Positions 53,432-62,414 are shown, numbered from the stretch's first letter. The stretch: DNA of 64,000 bases from Bacillota bacterium (GCA_023407175.1 JAEYMU010000014.1:62001-126000), one strand, 5' to 3'. Translations and numbers: made by a program. The notes: generated by a model from the letters alone, not told the origin.

Positions 53432-54355
53432 ATGATGGGTATTTTACAAGGTATTGTTTGTGCAAATATAACTCCTTTTAAGGAGAATAAGGAAATTGAT
53501 TATGTAAGTGTGAAAAAGCTGGCCAGATACCTGGCTGATTCGGGTATTGATGCAGTATATCCCCTGGGTACCAACGGAGAAGGGCTGGCGCTGACCATTG
53601 AAGAAAGAAAAAAGATTGCCGAAATCATGGTAGAGGAAATTGCCGGTAAGATTCCGGTGGCAATCCAGTGCGGGACCCAGACACTGGAGGATACCATTGA
53701 TTTGGTTTTACATGCAAAGGAGATCAAGGCGGATGCAGCCGGTGTGGTGACTCCCTTCTTTTTCCATCAGTCCGACAGAGCCCTGGAGGAATATTACGGG
53801 GCAGTGTTTGAGGCTGCCGGGGATTTCCCGGTCTATGTATACAATATACCGACCAATACAAATAATGATATTTCAGCCAAGCTGATTAAGAATATGAGTG
53901 AGAAATACGATAACCTGGCTGGAGTAAAATACAGCTATCCTGATTTAATCCGTCTTTCGGAATATATCAGTGCAAAAGAGCCCAAGCTGGATGTCCTGAT
54001 TGGCTGTGACCGTCTGATTTATCCCGCCTATAAGCTTGGAGCAGTAGGAACCGTATCCGGTCCTGCCGCCGTATTTCCGGAGCTGTTTGCAAGGCTGTGG
54101 AAACTTGCTGTTCAGGGTGAAGATGAGAAGGCGCTTGAGCTGCAGTACAAGCTTCAGAAAAACAGCAGTGCCTTTGCCGAATATCAGGAAATTCCGATGA
54201 TTAAGCAGTATTTAAAGAGCATCGGTGTAATAGAGGAGGATACGGTGAGGATACCCTTTAATTCCATCAGTCAGGCGGAGAAGATTGCCATTGCAAAAAT
54301 TATTGCAGAAATCAAATCAGGAAATGAGGTGCTGTCCTATGGAACAAAAAATTAA
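53432..54355 (+). CDS. DapA/NanA-family aldolase or lyase
   Basis: A 307-residue Schiff-base TIM barrel enzyme. GGAGG lies six bases before the first of two adjacent ATGs. The 2-oxo-acid motif is YPLGTNGEGLALT, the catalytic tyrosine is in VYVYNIPTNTN, and the Schiff-base lysine is in LAGVKYSYPDL. The family includes dihydrodipicolinate synthase, N-acetylneuraminate lyase and 2-keto-3-deoxy sugar acid aldolases. In this setting a catabolic aldolase is more likely than lysine synthesis. Its end overlaps the next gene by 17 bases. Confidence 0.88.
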   Translation: MMGILQGIVCANITPFKENKEIDYVSVKKLARYLADSGIDAVYPLGTNGEGLALTIEERKKIAEIMVEEIAGKIPVAIQCGTQTLEDTIDLVLHAKEIKADAAGVVTPFFFHQSDRALEEYYGAVFEAAGDFPVYVYNIPTNTNNDISAKLIKNMSEKYDNLAGVKYSYPDLIRLSEYISAKEPKLDVLIGCDRLIYPAYKLGAVGTVSGPAAVFPELFARLWKLAVQGEDEKALELQYKLQKNSSAFAEYQEIPMIKQYLKSIGVIEEDTVRIPFNSISQAEKIAIAKIIAEIKSGNEVLSYGTKN

Positions 54356-55280
54356 AGTAGGCGTAGTCGGTCTTGGACATATCGCCCATATTGCAGAGCT
54401 GCCGGCACTTTCGGAGATGAGTAATGTGGAGATTGTTGCAGCCTTTGATATCACGCAGGAATCTGTCGACAGAGCAATGTCAAAATATAAAATAGCAAAG
54501 GGCTTTACCTCCTTTGAGGAGTTTCTTAAGGAGGATATGGACTGTGCCTTCGTACTTACACCAAAGCCTACCCATCACGATTATGTGATTGCACTGCTTG
54601 ACCGTGGACTGGATGTGTTCACAGAAAAGCCCCTGGCATTGACACTGGCCCAAAGCTGGGAGATGGTGGAGGCGGCCCAGAGGAATAATAAGCTGCTGAT
54701 GGTTGGCCTAAACAGACGGTATGCACCCGTATACCAGAAGGTAAAGGAGCAGTATAAGGACAAGCGTCCGGATGTAGTGATTGCGCAAAAGAACAGAAAC
54801 GGAACAGAGTACAGGGCAACCCTGGAAAATGCAATCCATGTAATCGACCTGATGAGGTGGCTGTGCGGAGAGGCTGTATCCGTCCAGGCTGAGGGAATAT
54901 TCACCGATCCCGAGCGAGAGGACCTGGTAACCGCCCAGATTAAATTTGACAGCGGCAGCGTGGGAATGCTGGTAGCCAGCCGTACCGCAGGCCAGTGGAT
55001 TGAGAAGCTGGATGTATACGGTGATTATAAATCAGCCTTTGTCTATGCACCGGATGAGGTGACCCTGGTGAATCCTGAAACAGAGGTCAAGACAGTCATG
55101 ACACCCCTGGCCTGCGGTTGGGCCCGTGTAGAGGATAAGATGGGCTTTACACAGGAGGTACATCATTTTATTAACTGTGTTATCAGCAGGGAGCAGCCGC
55201 TTACAAATGCGGCGGACGCCTACAAGACCCATAAATTAATTCACGAGATACTTGTCAAAGCGGGATTGCCGGGACTATAA
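54339..55280 (+). CDS. Gfo/Idh/MocA-family oxidoreductase
   Basis: A 313-residue NAD(P)-dependent sugar or cyclitol oxidoreductase. The ATG at 54339 lies inside the end of the aldolase gene with GAGGTG upstream. The Rossmann motif is VGVVGLGHIAHIAELPAL, and the conserved lysine is in FTEKPLALT. The C-terminal domain has HVIDLMRWLCGEA with the usual H/D region. The tight overlap shows translational coupling to the aldolase. It probably oxidises a sugar-like intermediate of the pathway. Confidence 0.9.
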   Translation: MEQKIKVGVVGLGHIAHIAELPALSEMSNVEIVAAFDITQESVDRAMSKYKIAKGFTSFEEFLKEDMDCAFVLTPKPTHHDYVIALLDRGLDVFTEKPLALTLAQSWEMVEAAQRNNKLLMVGLNRRYAPVYQKVKEQYKDKRPDVVIAQKNRNGTEYRATLENAIHVIDLMRWLCGEAVSVQAEGIFTDPEREDLVTAQIKFDSGSVGMLVASRTAGQWIEKLDVYGDYKSAFVYAPDEVTLVNPETEVKTVMTPLACGWARVEDKMGFTQEVHHFINCVISREQPLTNAADAYKTHKLIHEILVKAGLPGL

Positions 55281-55373
55281 TAGTTTGTGCCTGCAAAATC
55301 CCGGAACAGATATTAGATACAGAGACTGTGGCCTTGCAAAAGAGGTCATAAACCTGTGCAGAAATGGAGTATA

Positions 55374-55426
55374 GTGTGAAAATTAAAATTTTCACACGGC
55401 AAATTTGTGCTGATGCCCAAATTCGC
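55374..55426 (+). repeat. Two-hairpin leader before the sugar isomerase
   Basis: GTGTGAAAATT (55374-55384) pairs with AATTTTCACAC (55387-55397), loop AA. GCAAATTTG (55399-55407) pairs with CAAATTCGC (55418-55426), one mismatch. GGACATTGG follows. Hairpin 1 resembles that at 56.4 kb, and the linker CGGCAAATTTGTG that at 49.1 kb. Confidence 0.6.
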
Positions 55427-55452
55427 GGACATTGGCAGCATGGAGGATTAAT

Positions 55453-56358
55453 ATGAAAATTGCAGGTCATACCATGGGGACACCTGAATATTCCCTTCTG
55501 GATGCGGCAAGGCTGTTTTCAGATATAGGACTGGATGCCATTGAAATCATATTCCAGGAGGAATATAAATGCGCCTTGCACTGGAATACGACCAATGAAG
55601 AATTGCAGCATTTAAAAAAGGAACTGGAAGAGCTTCATCTGGAGGTTTCCTGTATCGTATCCTATGCAAGCGATTACAATCAAGAGGATAAAGAACGCAG
55701 AAATGCTGCCCTTCGGGAATGCCGGCACTGCATAGAGCTGGCACACACCCTTGGTGCTCGCTATATCAGAATATACGGCGGAACCTTCTTAGAAGGGGAT
55801 GCAGACTTTGATACCAAGAAAGAGCTGCTGGTAGCTTCCATGCGGACTCTGGCCGATGAGGCAGCCGACTATGGAATTAATCTGGTAATGGAGAACCATT
55901 TTAACACAATGACAACAGGCCCCCAGATTACCTATGATATTGTAAGTGAGATCGGCAGAGAAAACGTCGGCATCTTATATGATCAGGCAAATATCGGTTT
56001 TCTTTCCGGCGAGGATTATAGGAAGTGCATTGAAATCCAGAAGGATAAAATCTACTATGTTCATGTGAAGGATTATCTGTTTAAGGATAAGGGAAAAAAA
56101 TTTACTGCCGGCTCGGTGAGTCATGTTAAGGAAGAGGACAGGGCGGTAGTTACAAAAATCGTAGGAGAAGGAGAGGTACCCTGGGAGAAAATTTTGCCTG
56201 AGCTAAAGCGGGCTGGTTACGACGGATATCTTTCACTGGAATACGAGCGGCGCTGGCACCCCATGGATATCCCCAGAGCAGACACCGGAATGGCACGCAG
56301 CGCACAGCATATACGAAGCATCCTTGCACGAATGACAGATGAAGCACAGCTTGGCTGA
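55453..56358 (+). CDS. Sugar phosphate isomerase/epimerase family protein
   Basis: A 301-residue AP-endonuclease-2-type TIM barrel. GGAGG precedes the ATG at 55453. Metal ligands are visible in LVMENHF, ILYDQANIGF, YYVHVKD and YLSLEYERRW. Members isomerise or epimerise sugars, inositols or keto acids. Its place after the Gfo/Idh gene supports a role in the same pathway; inositol-type pathways use the same two families. Confidence 0.9.
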   Translation: MKIAGHTMGTPEYSLLDAARLFSDIGLDAIEIIFQEEYKCALHWNTTNEELQHLKKELEELHLEVSCIVSYASDYNQEDKERRNAALRECRHCIELAHTLGARYIRIYGGTFLEGDADFDTKKELLVASMRTLADEAADYGINLVMENHFNTMTTGPQITYDIVSEIGRENVGILYDQANIGFLSGEDYRKCIEIQKDKIYYVHVKDYLFKDKGKKFTAGSVSHVKEEDRAVVTKIVGEGEVPWEKILPELKRAGYDGYLSLEYERRWHPMDIPRADTGMARSAQHIRSILARMTDEAQLG

Positions 56359-56399
56359 TATATCTGTGAAAGGATGAAAAAGACAGCACACAGAGAATA

Positions 56400-56427
56400 G
56401 TGTGAAAATAAAGAGCAATTTTCACAC
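56400..56427 (+). repeat. Hairpin leader before the YhcH gene
   Basis: GTGTGAAAAT (56400-56409) pairs with ATTTTCACAC (56418-56427). It shares the stem sequence of hairpin 1 at 55.4 kb but has a different loop. A small ACAG/CTGT hairpin and AAGGAG follow. Confidence 0.55.
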
Positions 56428-56451
56428 AGGAAAGCTGTGGAAGGAGATAAC

Positions 56452-56910
56452 ATGGTACTGGATTATTACGAAAACTACGAGCTTTATACCCGTCTGATAC
56501 CGGGACTCTTAGAAGGAGCCGATTTTATCGGCCGTATCAGAGAAAATCCTCCGGGCAGATATGAAGAAAATGATATGTTTGTCATGATTGATGAGGGAGA
56601 GACCGGGGATATCAGCCAGAAGGTTTTTGAGGCACATGAGCGTTATATTGATGTACAGCTCCTGATCTACGGTGAAGAGGAAATCTATTGGGAAGGCATT
56701 AAGCACCTGGAGCTCACCGTCCCGTATGATAGGGAGAAGGACGCAGCCTTCTTCCAGGGAAGCGGCCAGACGCAGCTGGTGAAGGCGGGAATGTTCTATA
56801 TTTTGCTTCCGTCGGACGGACATAAATGCTGTGGATATGTAAATCGGAATAAAGCTCCCTATCGGAAAATCATATTAAAGCTTCCGGTAAAGAGAGAGGG
56901 TGAAGCGTGA
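56452..56910 (+). CDS. YhcH/YjgK/YiaL family protein
   Basis: A 152-residue single-domain protein of the DUF386 cupin-like family. AAGGAG precedes the ATG at 56452. The conserved core FEAHERYIDVQLLIYGEEEI is followed by FYILLPSDGHKCCG with the metal-type histidine. Members act in sialic acid and other sugar catabolism, possibly as anomerases; EbgC is a known relative. The stop overlaps the kinase start in GTGA. Confidence 0.88.
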   Translation: MVLDYYENYELYTRLIPGLLEGADFIGRIRENPPGRYEENDMFVMIDEGETGDISQKVFEAHERYIDVQLLIYGEEEIYWEGIKHLELTVPYDREKDAAFFQGSGQTQLVKAGMFYILLPSDGHKCCGYVNRNKAPYRKIILKLPVKREGEA

Positions 56911-57833
56911 AGAAGGTAACTGTAATAGGCAGTCTGAACAGTGATACCACAATCCATGTGGACAAGTTTCCGCTGCCTGGAGAAACCATAGCTGCAAAAA
57001 GCTATGATACTGCTCTTGGCGGAAAGGGAGCAAATCAGGCTGCTGCTCTGGCAAAGGCAGGGCTAAGAGTTTCCATGCTTGGAGTAACCGGGCAGGATCA
57101 GGCCGGTGATCGAATGATAAAGGAGCTTAAGAGCCTGGGAGTATCAACGGAGTTTGTCCGGCAACGTAAGGAGGAACAGACGGGGCAGGCATTTATTACG
57201 GTGGAGGCTTCCGGCAATAACCATATTATTATCATACCGGGAGCGAATGACAGCTTCCTCATAGAATATGTAATGGAATGTAAGTCAGAGCTGGAGGAAA
57301 CGGACGCCGTTCTGGCGCAATTGGAAATTCCAATAGATACTGTAAGGATGGCGTTTTCCTTTGCAGGAAGAAAAGGAATTATTACGGTACTGAATCCGGC
57401 ACCCGCCCAGAACTTCACCAGCGACATATTGGAATATACGGATATTCTCATACCAAACGAATGTGAAATTGAAACTATAAGTGGCAGAAAAATTACTTCG
57501 GACGAGGATCTGGCCCAGGCCTGTGCATGGCTGGAAGAACAGGGAGTGAAGATTATTATCGTAACGCTTGGCAGCAGGGGCTGTTATCTGTTCCACCAGG
57601 GAGTGGGTACCTTTTATGCCGCTTATCCGGTAAAGGCGGTTGATACGACTGCAGCCGGAGACAGCTTTATCGGAAGCTTTCTGGCGAAATATCTGGAGAC
57701 TAAGGACCTGGCAGCCTCCGTGGATTTTGCACAGAGAGTCGCAGCCATCACCGTATCCCGGCGGGGTGCAATTCAATCCATACCGGATAAAGAGGAAATG
57801 GAAAGAATAAAGGTTTATGAACCTATACAATAA
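56907..57833 (+). CDS. Ribokinase-family (PfkB) sugar kinase
   Basis: A 308-residue kinase starting at GTG 56907, overlapping the upstream stop by four bases, with GAGGGTG ahead. The N-terminal ribokinase motif is PLPGETIAAKSYDTALGGKG and ANQAAALAKAG; the C-terminal anion hole with catalytic aspartate is VDTTAAGDSFIGSFLA. The form is closest to ribokinase itself, so ribose or deoxyribose is a good candidate substrate, but related kinases act on other sugars. It is the last gene of the cluster. Confidence 0.9.
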   Translation: MKKVTVIGSLNSDTTIHVDKFPLPGETIAAKSYDTALGGKGANQAAALAKAGLRVSMLGVTGQDQAGDRMIKELKSLGVSTEFVRQRKEEQTGQAFITVEASGNNHIIIIPGANDSFLIEYVMECKSELEETDAVLAQLEIPIDTVRMAFSFAGRKGIITVLNPAPAQNFTSDILEYTDILIPNECEIETISGRKITSDEDLAQACAWLEEQGVKIIIVTLGSRGCYLFHQGVGTFYAAYPVKAVDTTAAGDSFIGSFLAKYLETKDLAASVDFAQRVAAITVSRRGAIQSIPDKEEMERIKVYEPIQ

Positions 57834-57859
57834 AATTAAAGATACAGAACGGATAAGAG

Positions 57860-57900
57860 TCGCCTTCATGAGTCCCTGAAGCTTATGAAGGTGATTTTTT
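57860..57900 (+). terminator. Terminator of the catabolic cluster
   Basis: CGCCTTCATGAG (57861-57872) pairs with CTTATGAAGGTG (57882-57893) with wobble positions, followed by ATTTTTTG. Confidence 0.8.
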
Positions 57901-57975
57901 GCTATGCCAAATTGAGATTGAATGTTAAAATAATAGCATAGCTTAATAAATCGGGAAGCAGAAATTACAGGAGGT

Positions 57976-58049
57976 AAAGTTTGAAAGTATCTTTCAAACT
58001 ATTTGTTGGTGCATATCACAAGCAGGCTTGTGATATGCGGAAGGGTGTA
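57976..58049 (+). repeat. Two-hairpin repeat element, copy B
   Basis: Matches copy A (18247-18320) at 70 of 74 positions. Hairpin 1 is AGTTTGAAAG (57978-57987) with CTTTCAAACT (57991-58000). Hairpin 2 is GCATATCACAAG (58011-58022) with CTTGTGATATGC (58027-58038). GGAAGGGTG (58039-58047) serves as the ribosome site for the nitroreductase ATG at 58053. AGGAGGT stands just before the element, as GGAGGG does before copy A. Confidence 0.82.
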
Positions 58050-58052
58050 AAT

Positions 58053-58547
58053 ATGAATGCAATATTTAAAAGAACAAGTGTCAGAGCCTATCAGGACAAG
58101 GCGGTAGAAGACGAAAAGGTTGAGCTGTTGCTTAGAGCTGCAATGGCAGCCCCATCTGCAGGAAATCAACAACCCTGGGAATTTTATATTGTAACAGACA
58201 AGAATAAACTGGAGAAGCTTTCTAAGTGCAGCCCCTATGCCGGATGTGCAAAAGAAGCTCCAATGGCAATCGTCAACTGCTATCGAAAAGAACTGAGAAT
58301 GCCGGAGTATGCTGAAATTGATATGAGTGCCTGCACAGAAAATATATTGCTGGAGGCAGAAGAGTTAGGCCTTGGAGCAGTCTGGCTTGGCATTGCCCCG
58401 TTAAAGGAGCGAATGAAGCTTGTAGGGGAAATTATAGGGGTTCCGGATGAAATGGAGGTCTTCGCTATTATCCCCTGCGGATATCCGGTGAAAAATGCAG
58501 AGCAGCAGAACAGATATGATGAAGCGCGGATACATTACGTTGAGTAG
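58053..58547 (+). CDS. Nitroreductase family protein
   Basis: A 164-residue FMN-dependent oxidoreductase. The ATG at 58053 gives the family start MNAIFKRTSVRAYQDKAV; an in-frame TTG at 57981 would translate the repeat element and is rejected. FMN contacts are in RTSVRAY, APSAGNQQPWEFYIV and the C-terminal CGYPVK region. Substrates vary (nitro compounds, flavins, quinones). It is probably monocistronic and its ribosome site is supplied by the repeat element. Confidence 0.9.
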   Translation: MNAIFKRTSVRAYQDKAVEDEKVELLLRAAMAAPSAGNQQPWEFYIVTDKNKLEKLSKCSPYAGCAKEAPMAIVNCYRKELRMPEYAEIDMSACTENILLEAEELGLGAVWLGIAPLKERMKLVGEIIGVPDEMEVFAIIPCGYPVKNAEQQNRYDEARIHYVE

Positions 58548-58582
58548 GAGAAGGAGTTTTAATTTCCATGAAAGGATTTCTC

Positions 58583-58660
58583 TTGACATTTTTAATAAAT
58601 TGGAATAATGTATAAATAAACATTATTAAAGCATAAATATTAAATAAGGTATAAATAAGA
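58583..58660 (+). promoter_or_regulatory. argF promoter with possible ArgR sites
   Basis: Perfect TTGACA (58583-58588), a 17-base spacer, TAATGT (58606-58611). AT-rich repeats GTATAAATAAACAT, GCATAAATATTAA and GTATAAATAAG follow to 58660. They resemble ARG boxes only loosely, so control by ArgR is a suggestion based on the gene downstream. Confidence 0.4.
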
Positions 58661-58671
58661 GGAGACTTGAA

Positions 58672-59607
58672 ATGGACTTAAAAGGAAGAAGTTTATTAAC
58701 ATTAAAGGATTTTACTGCTGCGGAAATTGAATATTTAATTGACCTGGCTGCGGAGCTTAAGGCAAAGAAAAAGCAGGGGATTACGGGGAATAGTCTGAAG
58801 GGTAAGAATATTGCCCTGATCTTTGAGAAGCCGTCTACCAGGACCAGATGTGCCTTTACTATTGGATGTATTGATGAGGGGGCGCACCCGGAATACTTAA
58901 GTAAGGATGATCTTCAGCTTGGACATAAGGAAAGTGTGGAGGATACGGCAAGAGTACTCGGCCGTATGTTTGATGGAATAGAATTTCGCGGATTTAGCCA
59001 GGATACTGTTGAAAAGCTGGCCAAGTACAGCGGCGTGCCGGTTTGGAACGGCTTGACCGATGCTGACCATCCGACACAAATTCTTGCAGATTTCTTGACT
59101 TTGAAGGAACAGTTTGGTAAGCTGAAAGGACTGAAGCTGGTTTACGTTGGAGACGGTCGTAACAACATGGCGAACAGCCTGATGATCGGTTCCTCCAAGA
59201 TGGGCATTGATTTCACAATCCTGGCTCCGAAGGAGCTGTGGCCGGAGAAGGAACTTATAAAGCAATGCGAAGAATATGCCAAAGCCTCCGGCAGTAAAAT
59301 TGTTATCTCTGATTCCCTGGAGGAAATTGAAGGCGCTGATGCGGTTTATACCGATGTATGGTGCTCCATGGGAGAGGAAGACAAGGCGGCGGAGCGAATT
59401 GCGTTATTAAAGCCCTATCAGGTAAATGACGCACTGATGGCACATACCGGCAAGAAGCATACGGTATTTCTTCACTGCCTGCCTGCCGTGAAGGGTAATG
59501 AGGTGACTCATGAGGTGTTCGAGCGTTATGCCGATGTGGTGTTTGACGAGGCAGAGAACCGCATGCATACCATTAAGGCGGTTATGGTAGCTACTTTGGG
59601 AAACTAG
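58672..59607 (+). CDS. argF: Ornithine carbamoyltransferase
   Basis: A 311-residue transcarbamylase that makes citrulline from ornithine and carbamoyl phosphate. The carbamoyl-phosphate loop is [12 protein letters not shown], the second site is [13 protein letters not shown], and the ornithine-side motif is [20 protein letters not shown] precedes the ATG. The preceding promoter is strong. No other arginine gene is near, so biosynthetic or catabolic use cannot be separated. Confidence 0.94.
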   Translation: MDLKGRSLLTLKDFTAAEIEYLIDLAAELKAKKKQGITGNSLKGKNIALIFEKPSTRTRCAFTIGCIDEGAHPEYLSKDDLQLGHKESVEDTARVLGRMFDGIEFRGFSQDTVEKLAKYSGVPVWNGLTDADHPTQILADFLTLKEQFGKLKGLKLVYVGDGRNNMANSLMIGSSKMGIDFTILAPKELWPEKELIKQCEEYAKASGSKIVISDSLEEIEGADAVYTDVWCSMGEEDKAAERIALLKPYQVNDALMAHTGKKHTVFLHCLPAVKGNEVTHEVFERYADVVFDEAENRMHTIKAVMVATLGN

Positions 59608-59617
59608 TGTGAATAGT

Positions 59618-59668
59618 CTTGCAAAAAACATGCAAGCCTTTGGAAGAATAGCAAAAAGCGCTATTCTT
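59618..59668 (+). other. Tandem hairpins after argF
   Basis: CTTGC/GCAAG (59618-59636) and AAGAATAGC/GCTATTCTT (59644-59668). GTGTGAATAG at 59607-59616 could also pair with the last arm. No T-tract follows, so termination is uncertain. It resembles the other hairpin leaders upstream of genes in this region. Confidence 0.4.
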
Positions 59669-59715
59669 CACATCCCTGATTTGAAAGCCACCGAAAGCGG
59701 CACAGGGGAGCCGGT

Positions 59716-59982
59716 ATGAAAAAGCTGTTAGAAAAATTATCACATAAAAGCAATCTTCTGATTACCATAGTTGGGGTGATTTTACTGATCTGCCTGATTA
59801 TGGTAGCTTTGTTTCCCCATAGTGGACTTGTGATTTTGCTTGCGTGCATTGCCTGTGCGAGCATGAATTTATTGCAGGGAATTAAGTATCTGCAGGATGT
59901 AAAAAAACAGGCCGTTGGCTGGTCTGTTATTATGCTGGGAATTATAATCATTGTGGCAGGTTTTATCGTTTATAACAGGTAA
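59716..59982 (+). CDS. Small three-helix membrane protein
   Basis: An 88-residue protein with three hydrophobic segments (LLITIVGVILLICLIMVALF, GLVILLACIACASMNLL, GWSVIMLGIIIIVAGFIVY) separated by short basic loops. GGGGAG precedes the ATG. I recognise no family. It lies 23 bases before the next small gene and may be co-transcribed with it. No function is proposed. Confidence 0.7.
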   Translation: MKKLLEKLSHKSNLLITIVGVILLICLIMVALFPHSGLVILLACIACASMNLLQGIKYLQDVKKQAVGWSVIMLGIIIIVAGFIVYNR

Positions 59983-60005
59983 AACGGCTAAAAAGGAGTG
60001 TTAGC

Positions 60006-60347
60006 ATGTATCAGGACAAGATTATTTTATGTGCTGCCAGTGCTTACAGTAAGAAATTCTGGCTGAATGATGATTTTAAAATGCTGCCGGAGCAGATAAA
60101 GCAGGAATTAAAAATCATGTGTGTATTGTTCACCGAGGATGTGGGCGGGATTATATCCCTGGAATTCGAGGAGGACGGTACGCTTGTAATTAAAGTGGAC
60201 TCGGAAGAGGAAGACTATCTGTATGATGATATCGGCAGTGTCCTGAAGGTAAAGCAGATTCAAAAGGATAAGGCGGAGCTTTTGGAGGCACTGGAGCTTT
60301 ACTATAAAGTGTTTTTTCTTGGAGAGGATGCCACCGGGCTTTTGTAA
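60006..60347 (+). CDS. Small acidic protein, DUF6145-like
   Basis: A 113-residue soluble protein rich in acidic residues, starting MYQDKIILCAASAYSKKFWL. The body alternates strand and helix (LKIMCVLFTEDVGGIISLEF, then KAELLEALELYYKVFF). It matches my recollection of DUF6145, a family found in Lachnospiraceae without known function. AAGGAG precedes the ATG. It lies upstream of coaX. Confidence 0.65.
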   Translation: MYQDKIILCAASAYSKKFWLNDDFKMLPEQIKQELKIMCVLFTEDVGGIISLEFEEDGTLVIKVDSEEEDYLYDDIGSVLKVKQIQKDKAELLEALELYYKVFFLGEDATGLL

Positions 60348-60449
60348 AGGGTTAAGGAAGAATTGGCCTGTGCAACAAGCATTGAGATAGAAACGGGAAC
60401 AGAGCCTGTACAGAAATAATGGAAATGATGAAAGGTTTGGAATAATATT

Positions 60450-61226
60450 ATGTTATTAGTGATAGATGTCGGTAATACCAATATTACGCTGGGAGTATTT
60501 GAGGATGTAAACCTAAAGACAACCTTCCGGCTTACCACCAATACGGCAAGGACTTCGGATGAGTTTGGTCTGGTCATATGTGATTTATTAAAGTCAAGGA
60601 ACATTCAGATTAAGGAAATTACTGCGGTAACCATTGCTTCGGTTGTACCCAAGATTATGTACTCACTGACTGCAGGAATTATTAAATATCTCTCCATCAA
60701 TCCCCTGGTGGTTGGAACAGGGACAAAGACAGGGATAAAGATTATTACCAGTAATCCCAAGGAGGTCGGTGCAGACAGAATCGTAGATGCGGTTGCTGCC
60801 TATGAGATTTACGGCGGACCGGTGCTGGTCATTGATTTTGGTACTGCAATTACCTATGACCTTATAATAGCAGATGGCTCCTTTGCCGCTGCGGTAACCT
60901 GTCCTGGACTTAGAATTGCTGCAAATGCACTTTGGACACAGACAGCGAAGCTTCCGGAGATTGAGATTGCCATGCCGGACACCATTCTGGCCAAGGATAC
61001 CGTAACCAGCATGCAGGCAGGCCTTGTATTTGGCTGTATCGGACAGACAGAATATATCATCACCAGAATGCTTAAGGAAGCAGGCCTTGAACGGTGCAGA
61101 GTCATTGCAACCGGTGGATTGGGTAAGATAATTTCCGATGCCACGGACTTGATTGAAATTCATGATATCAACCTGACCCTGAAGGGATTGAAAATAATCA
61201 CAGATAAAAACAAGCCCGTGAAATAA
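60450..61226 (+). CDS. coaX: Type III pantothenate kinase
   Basis: A 258-residue kinase of the ASKHA fold that makes 4'-phosphopantothenate, the first step of coenzyme A synthesis. Phosphate motif 1 is [14 protein letters not shown], the pantothenate site includes [16 protein letters not shown], and the second phosphate motif is [13 protein letters not shown]. The adenosine motif is [11 protein letters not shown]. The ribosome site is weak, with AAAGG about 13 bases upstream. It is followed by dusB, a common Firmicute pairing. Confidence 0.95.
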   Translation: MLLVIDVGNTNITLGVFEDVNLKTTFRLTTNTARTSDEFGLVICDLLKSRNIQIKEITAVTIASVVPKIMYSLTAGIIKYLSINPLVVGTGTKTGIKIITSNPKEVGADRIVDAVAAYEIYGGPVLVIDFGTAITYDLIIADGSFAAAVTCPGLRIAANALWTQTAKLPEIEIAMPDTILAKDTVTSMQAGLVFGCIGQTEYIITRMLKEAGLERCRVIATGGLGKIISDATDLIEIHDINLTLKGLKIITDKNKPVK

Positions 61227-61285
61227 GGGACCGTTACAAATAAACTAACAGGCAGACAATATCTTATAATAAGGAAAAAAGAGGT

Positions 61286-62272
61286 ATGAGTTTTTATATC
61301 GGCAAGGTGAAGATAGAAGGGAAGTTAGTATTAGGACCGATGGCAGGAGTTACCGACCTGCCATTTCGTTTGCTGTGCAAGGAAAAGGGAGCGGATTTGG
61401 TTTGTACCGAGATGGTAAGTGCCAAGGGGGTAAAATACAATAATAAGAATACGAAAAGCCTGATTACAATAGCCGAGCAGGAGCGTCCGGCAGCCCTGCA
61501 GCTGTTCGGCTCTGATCCGGACATTTTAAGTGCAACGGCAAGAAGGCTGGAAAATAGGAATTTCGATATTCTGGACCTGAATATGGGCTGTCCCGTTCCG
61601 AAGGTTGTGAATAACGGTGAGGGATCAGCATTGATGAAAAATCCCGGACTGATCGGCGAGATTGTAAGGAAGGTAAGCGAGGGCTACAGCAAGCCGGTGA
61701 CAGTCAAAATTCGCAGCGGCTTTACACAGGATAGCATCAATGCGGTGGAGGTAGCTAAAATTGCCGAGGATAACGGTGCAGCCGCTGTGACCGTACACGC
61801 CAGGACAAGGGAGCAGTATTACAGCGGCAGGGCGGACTGGGAAATCATAAGAAGGGTAAAGGAGGCGGTGTCTATTCCTGTCATTGGCAGCGGAGATGTC
61901 TTCGGACCAGAGACAGCAAGACAGATGCTGGAAACAACCCATTGTGATGCAGTTATGCTGGCCAGGGGTACACAGGGCAACCCCTGGATTTTTGAGCAAA
62001 TCAAGGCATATCTTAATCAGGGAGTGATGCTTCCAAGGCCCGGATTTGATGAAGTCCGAGAGATGATACTGCGTCATGCAAAGCTATCCGTAGAATATAA
62101 GGGAGAATTTATCGGTATCCGCGAGATGCGAAAGCATGTGGCCTGGTACACAACAGGCTATCCCGGCTCGGCAAAGCTTAGAAACCGGGTCAATGAGATA
62201 GAGAATATGGGGGACCTTCGGAGACTTCTTACGGATTATCAAAAACTTATGGAAAGTAACCAAACATCCTAA
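61286..62272 (+). CDS. dusB: tRNA-dihydrouridine synthase (DusB type)
   Basis: A 328-residue FMN enzyme that reduces uridine in the tRNA D-loop. FMN-barrel motifs are LGPMAGVTDLPFR and QLFGSDPDIL; the catalytic cysteine is in LDLNMGCPVPKV, followed by the conserved NNGEGSALMKNP. Phosphate binding is at GSGDVFGPETARQML and MLARGTQGNPWIF. AGAGGT lies very close to the ATG, a suboptimal spacing, but no other start fits the family N-terminus. Confidence 0.95.
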   Translation: MSFYIGKVKIEGKLVLGPMAGVTDLPFRLLCKEKGADLVCTEMVSAKGVKYNNKNTKSLITIAEQERPAALQLFGSDPDILSATARRLENRNFDILDLNMGCPVPKVVNNGEGSALMKNPGLIGEIVRKVSEGYSKPVTVKIRSGFTQDSINAVEVAKIAEDNGAAAVTVHARTREQYYSGRADWEIIRRVKEAVSIPVIGSGDVFGPETARQMLETTHCDAVMLARGTQGNPWIFEQIKAYLNQGVMLPRPGFDEVREMILRHAKLSVEYKGEFIGIREMRKHVAWYTTGYPGSAKLRNRVNEIENMGDLRRLLTDYQKLMESNQTS

Positions 62273-62331
62273 GGAAATGGGTTGTATCTTATATAATAGT
62301 TACAAAAGTTGTGGTTTCCTGTAAATAAATA

Positions 62332-62359
62332 TTGATTTTTATAGGAATTCTGGTATAGT
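62332..62359 (+). promoter_or_regulatory. Candidate promoter for asd
   Basis: TTGATT (62332-62337), a 16-base spacer, TATAGT (62354-62359), 55 bases before the asd start. Confidence 0.45.
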
Positions 62360-62414
62360 ATATTTACAGAAAAGACAGATGTTTGCCATAGGCGAACAAA
62401 ATGGAGGATAAGAA

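Noticed and set aside
56907..57833. Assignment of the cluster to sialic acid or myo-inositol catabolism
   Set aside because: YhcH and a NanA-like lyase suggest sialic acid, and Gfo/Idh plus an isomerase suggest inositol, but the key genes nanE, nanK, iolC, iolD and iolE are not recognisable, and the importer and PreA-like gene do not fit either pathway.
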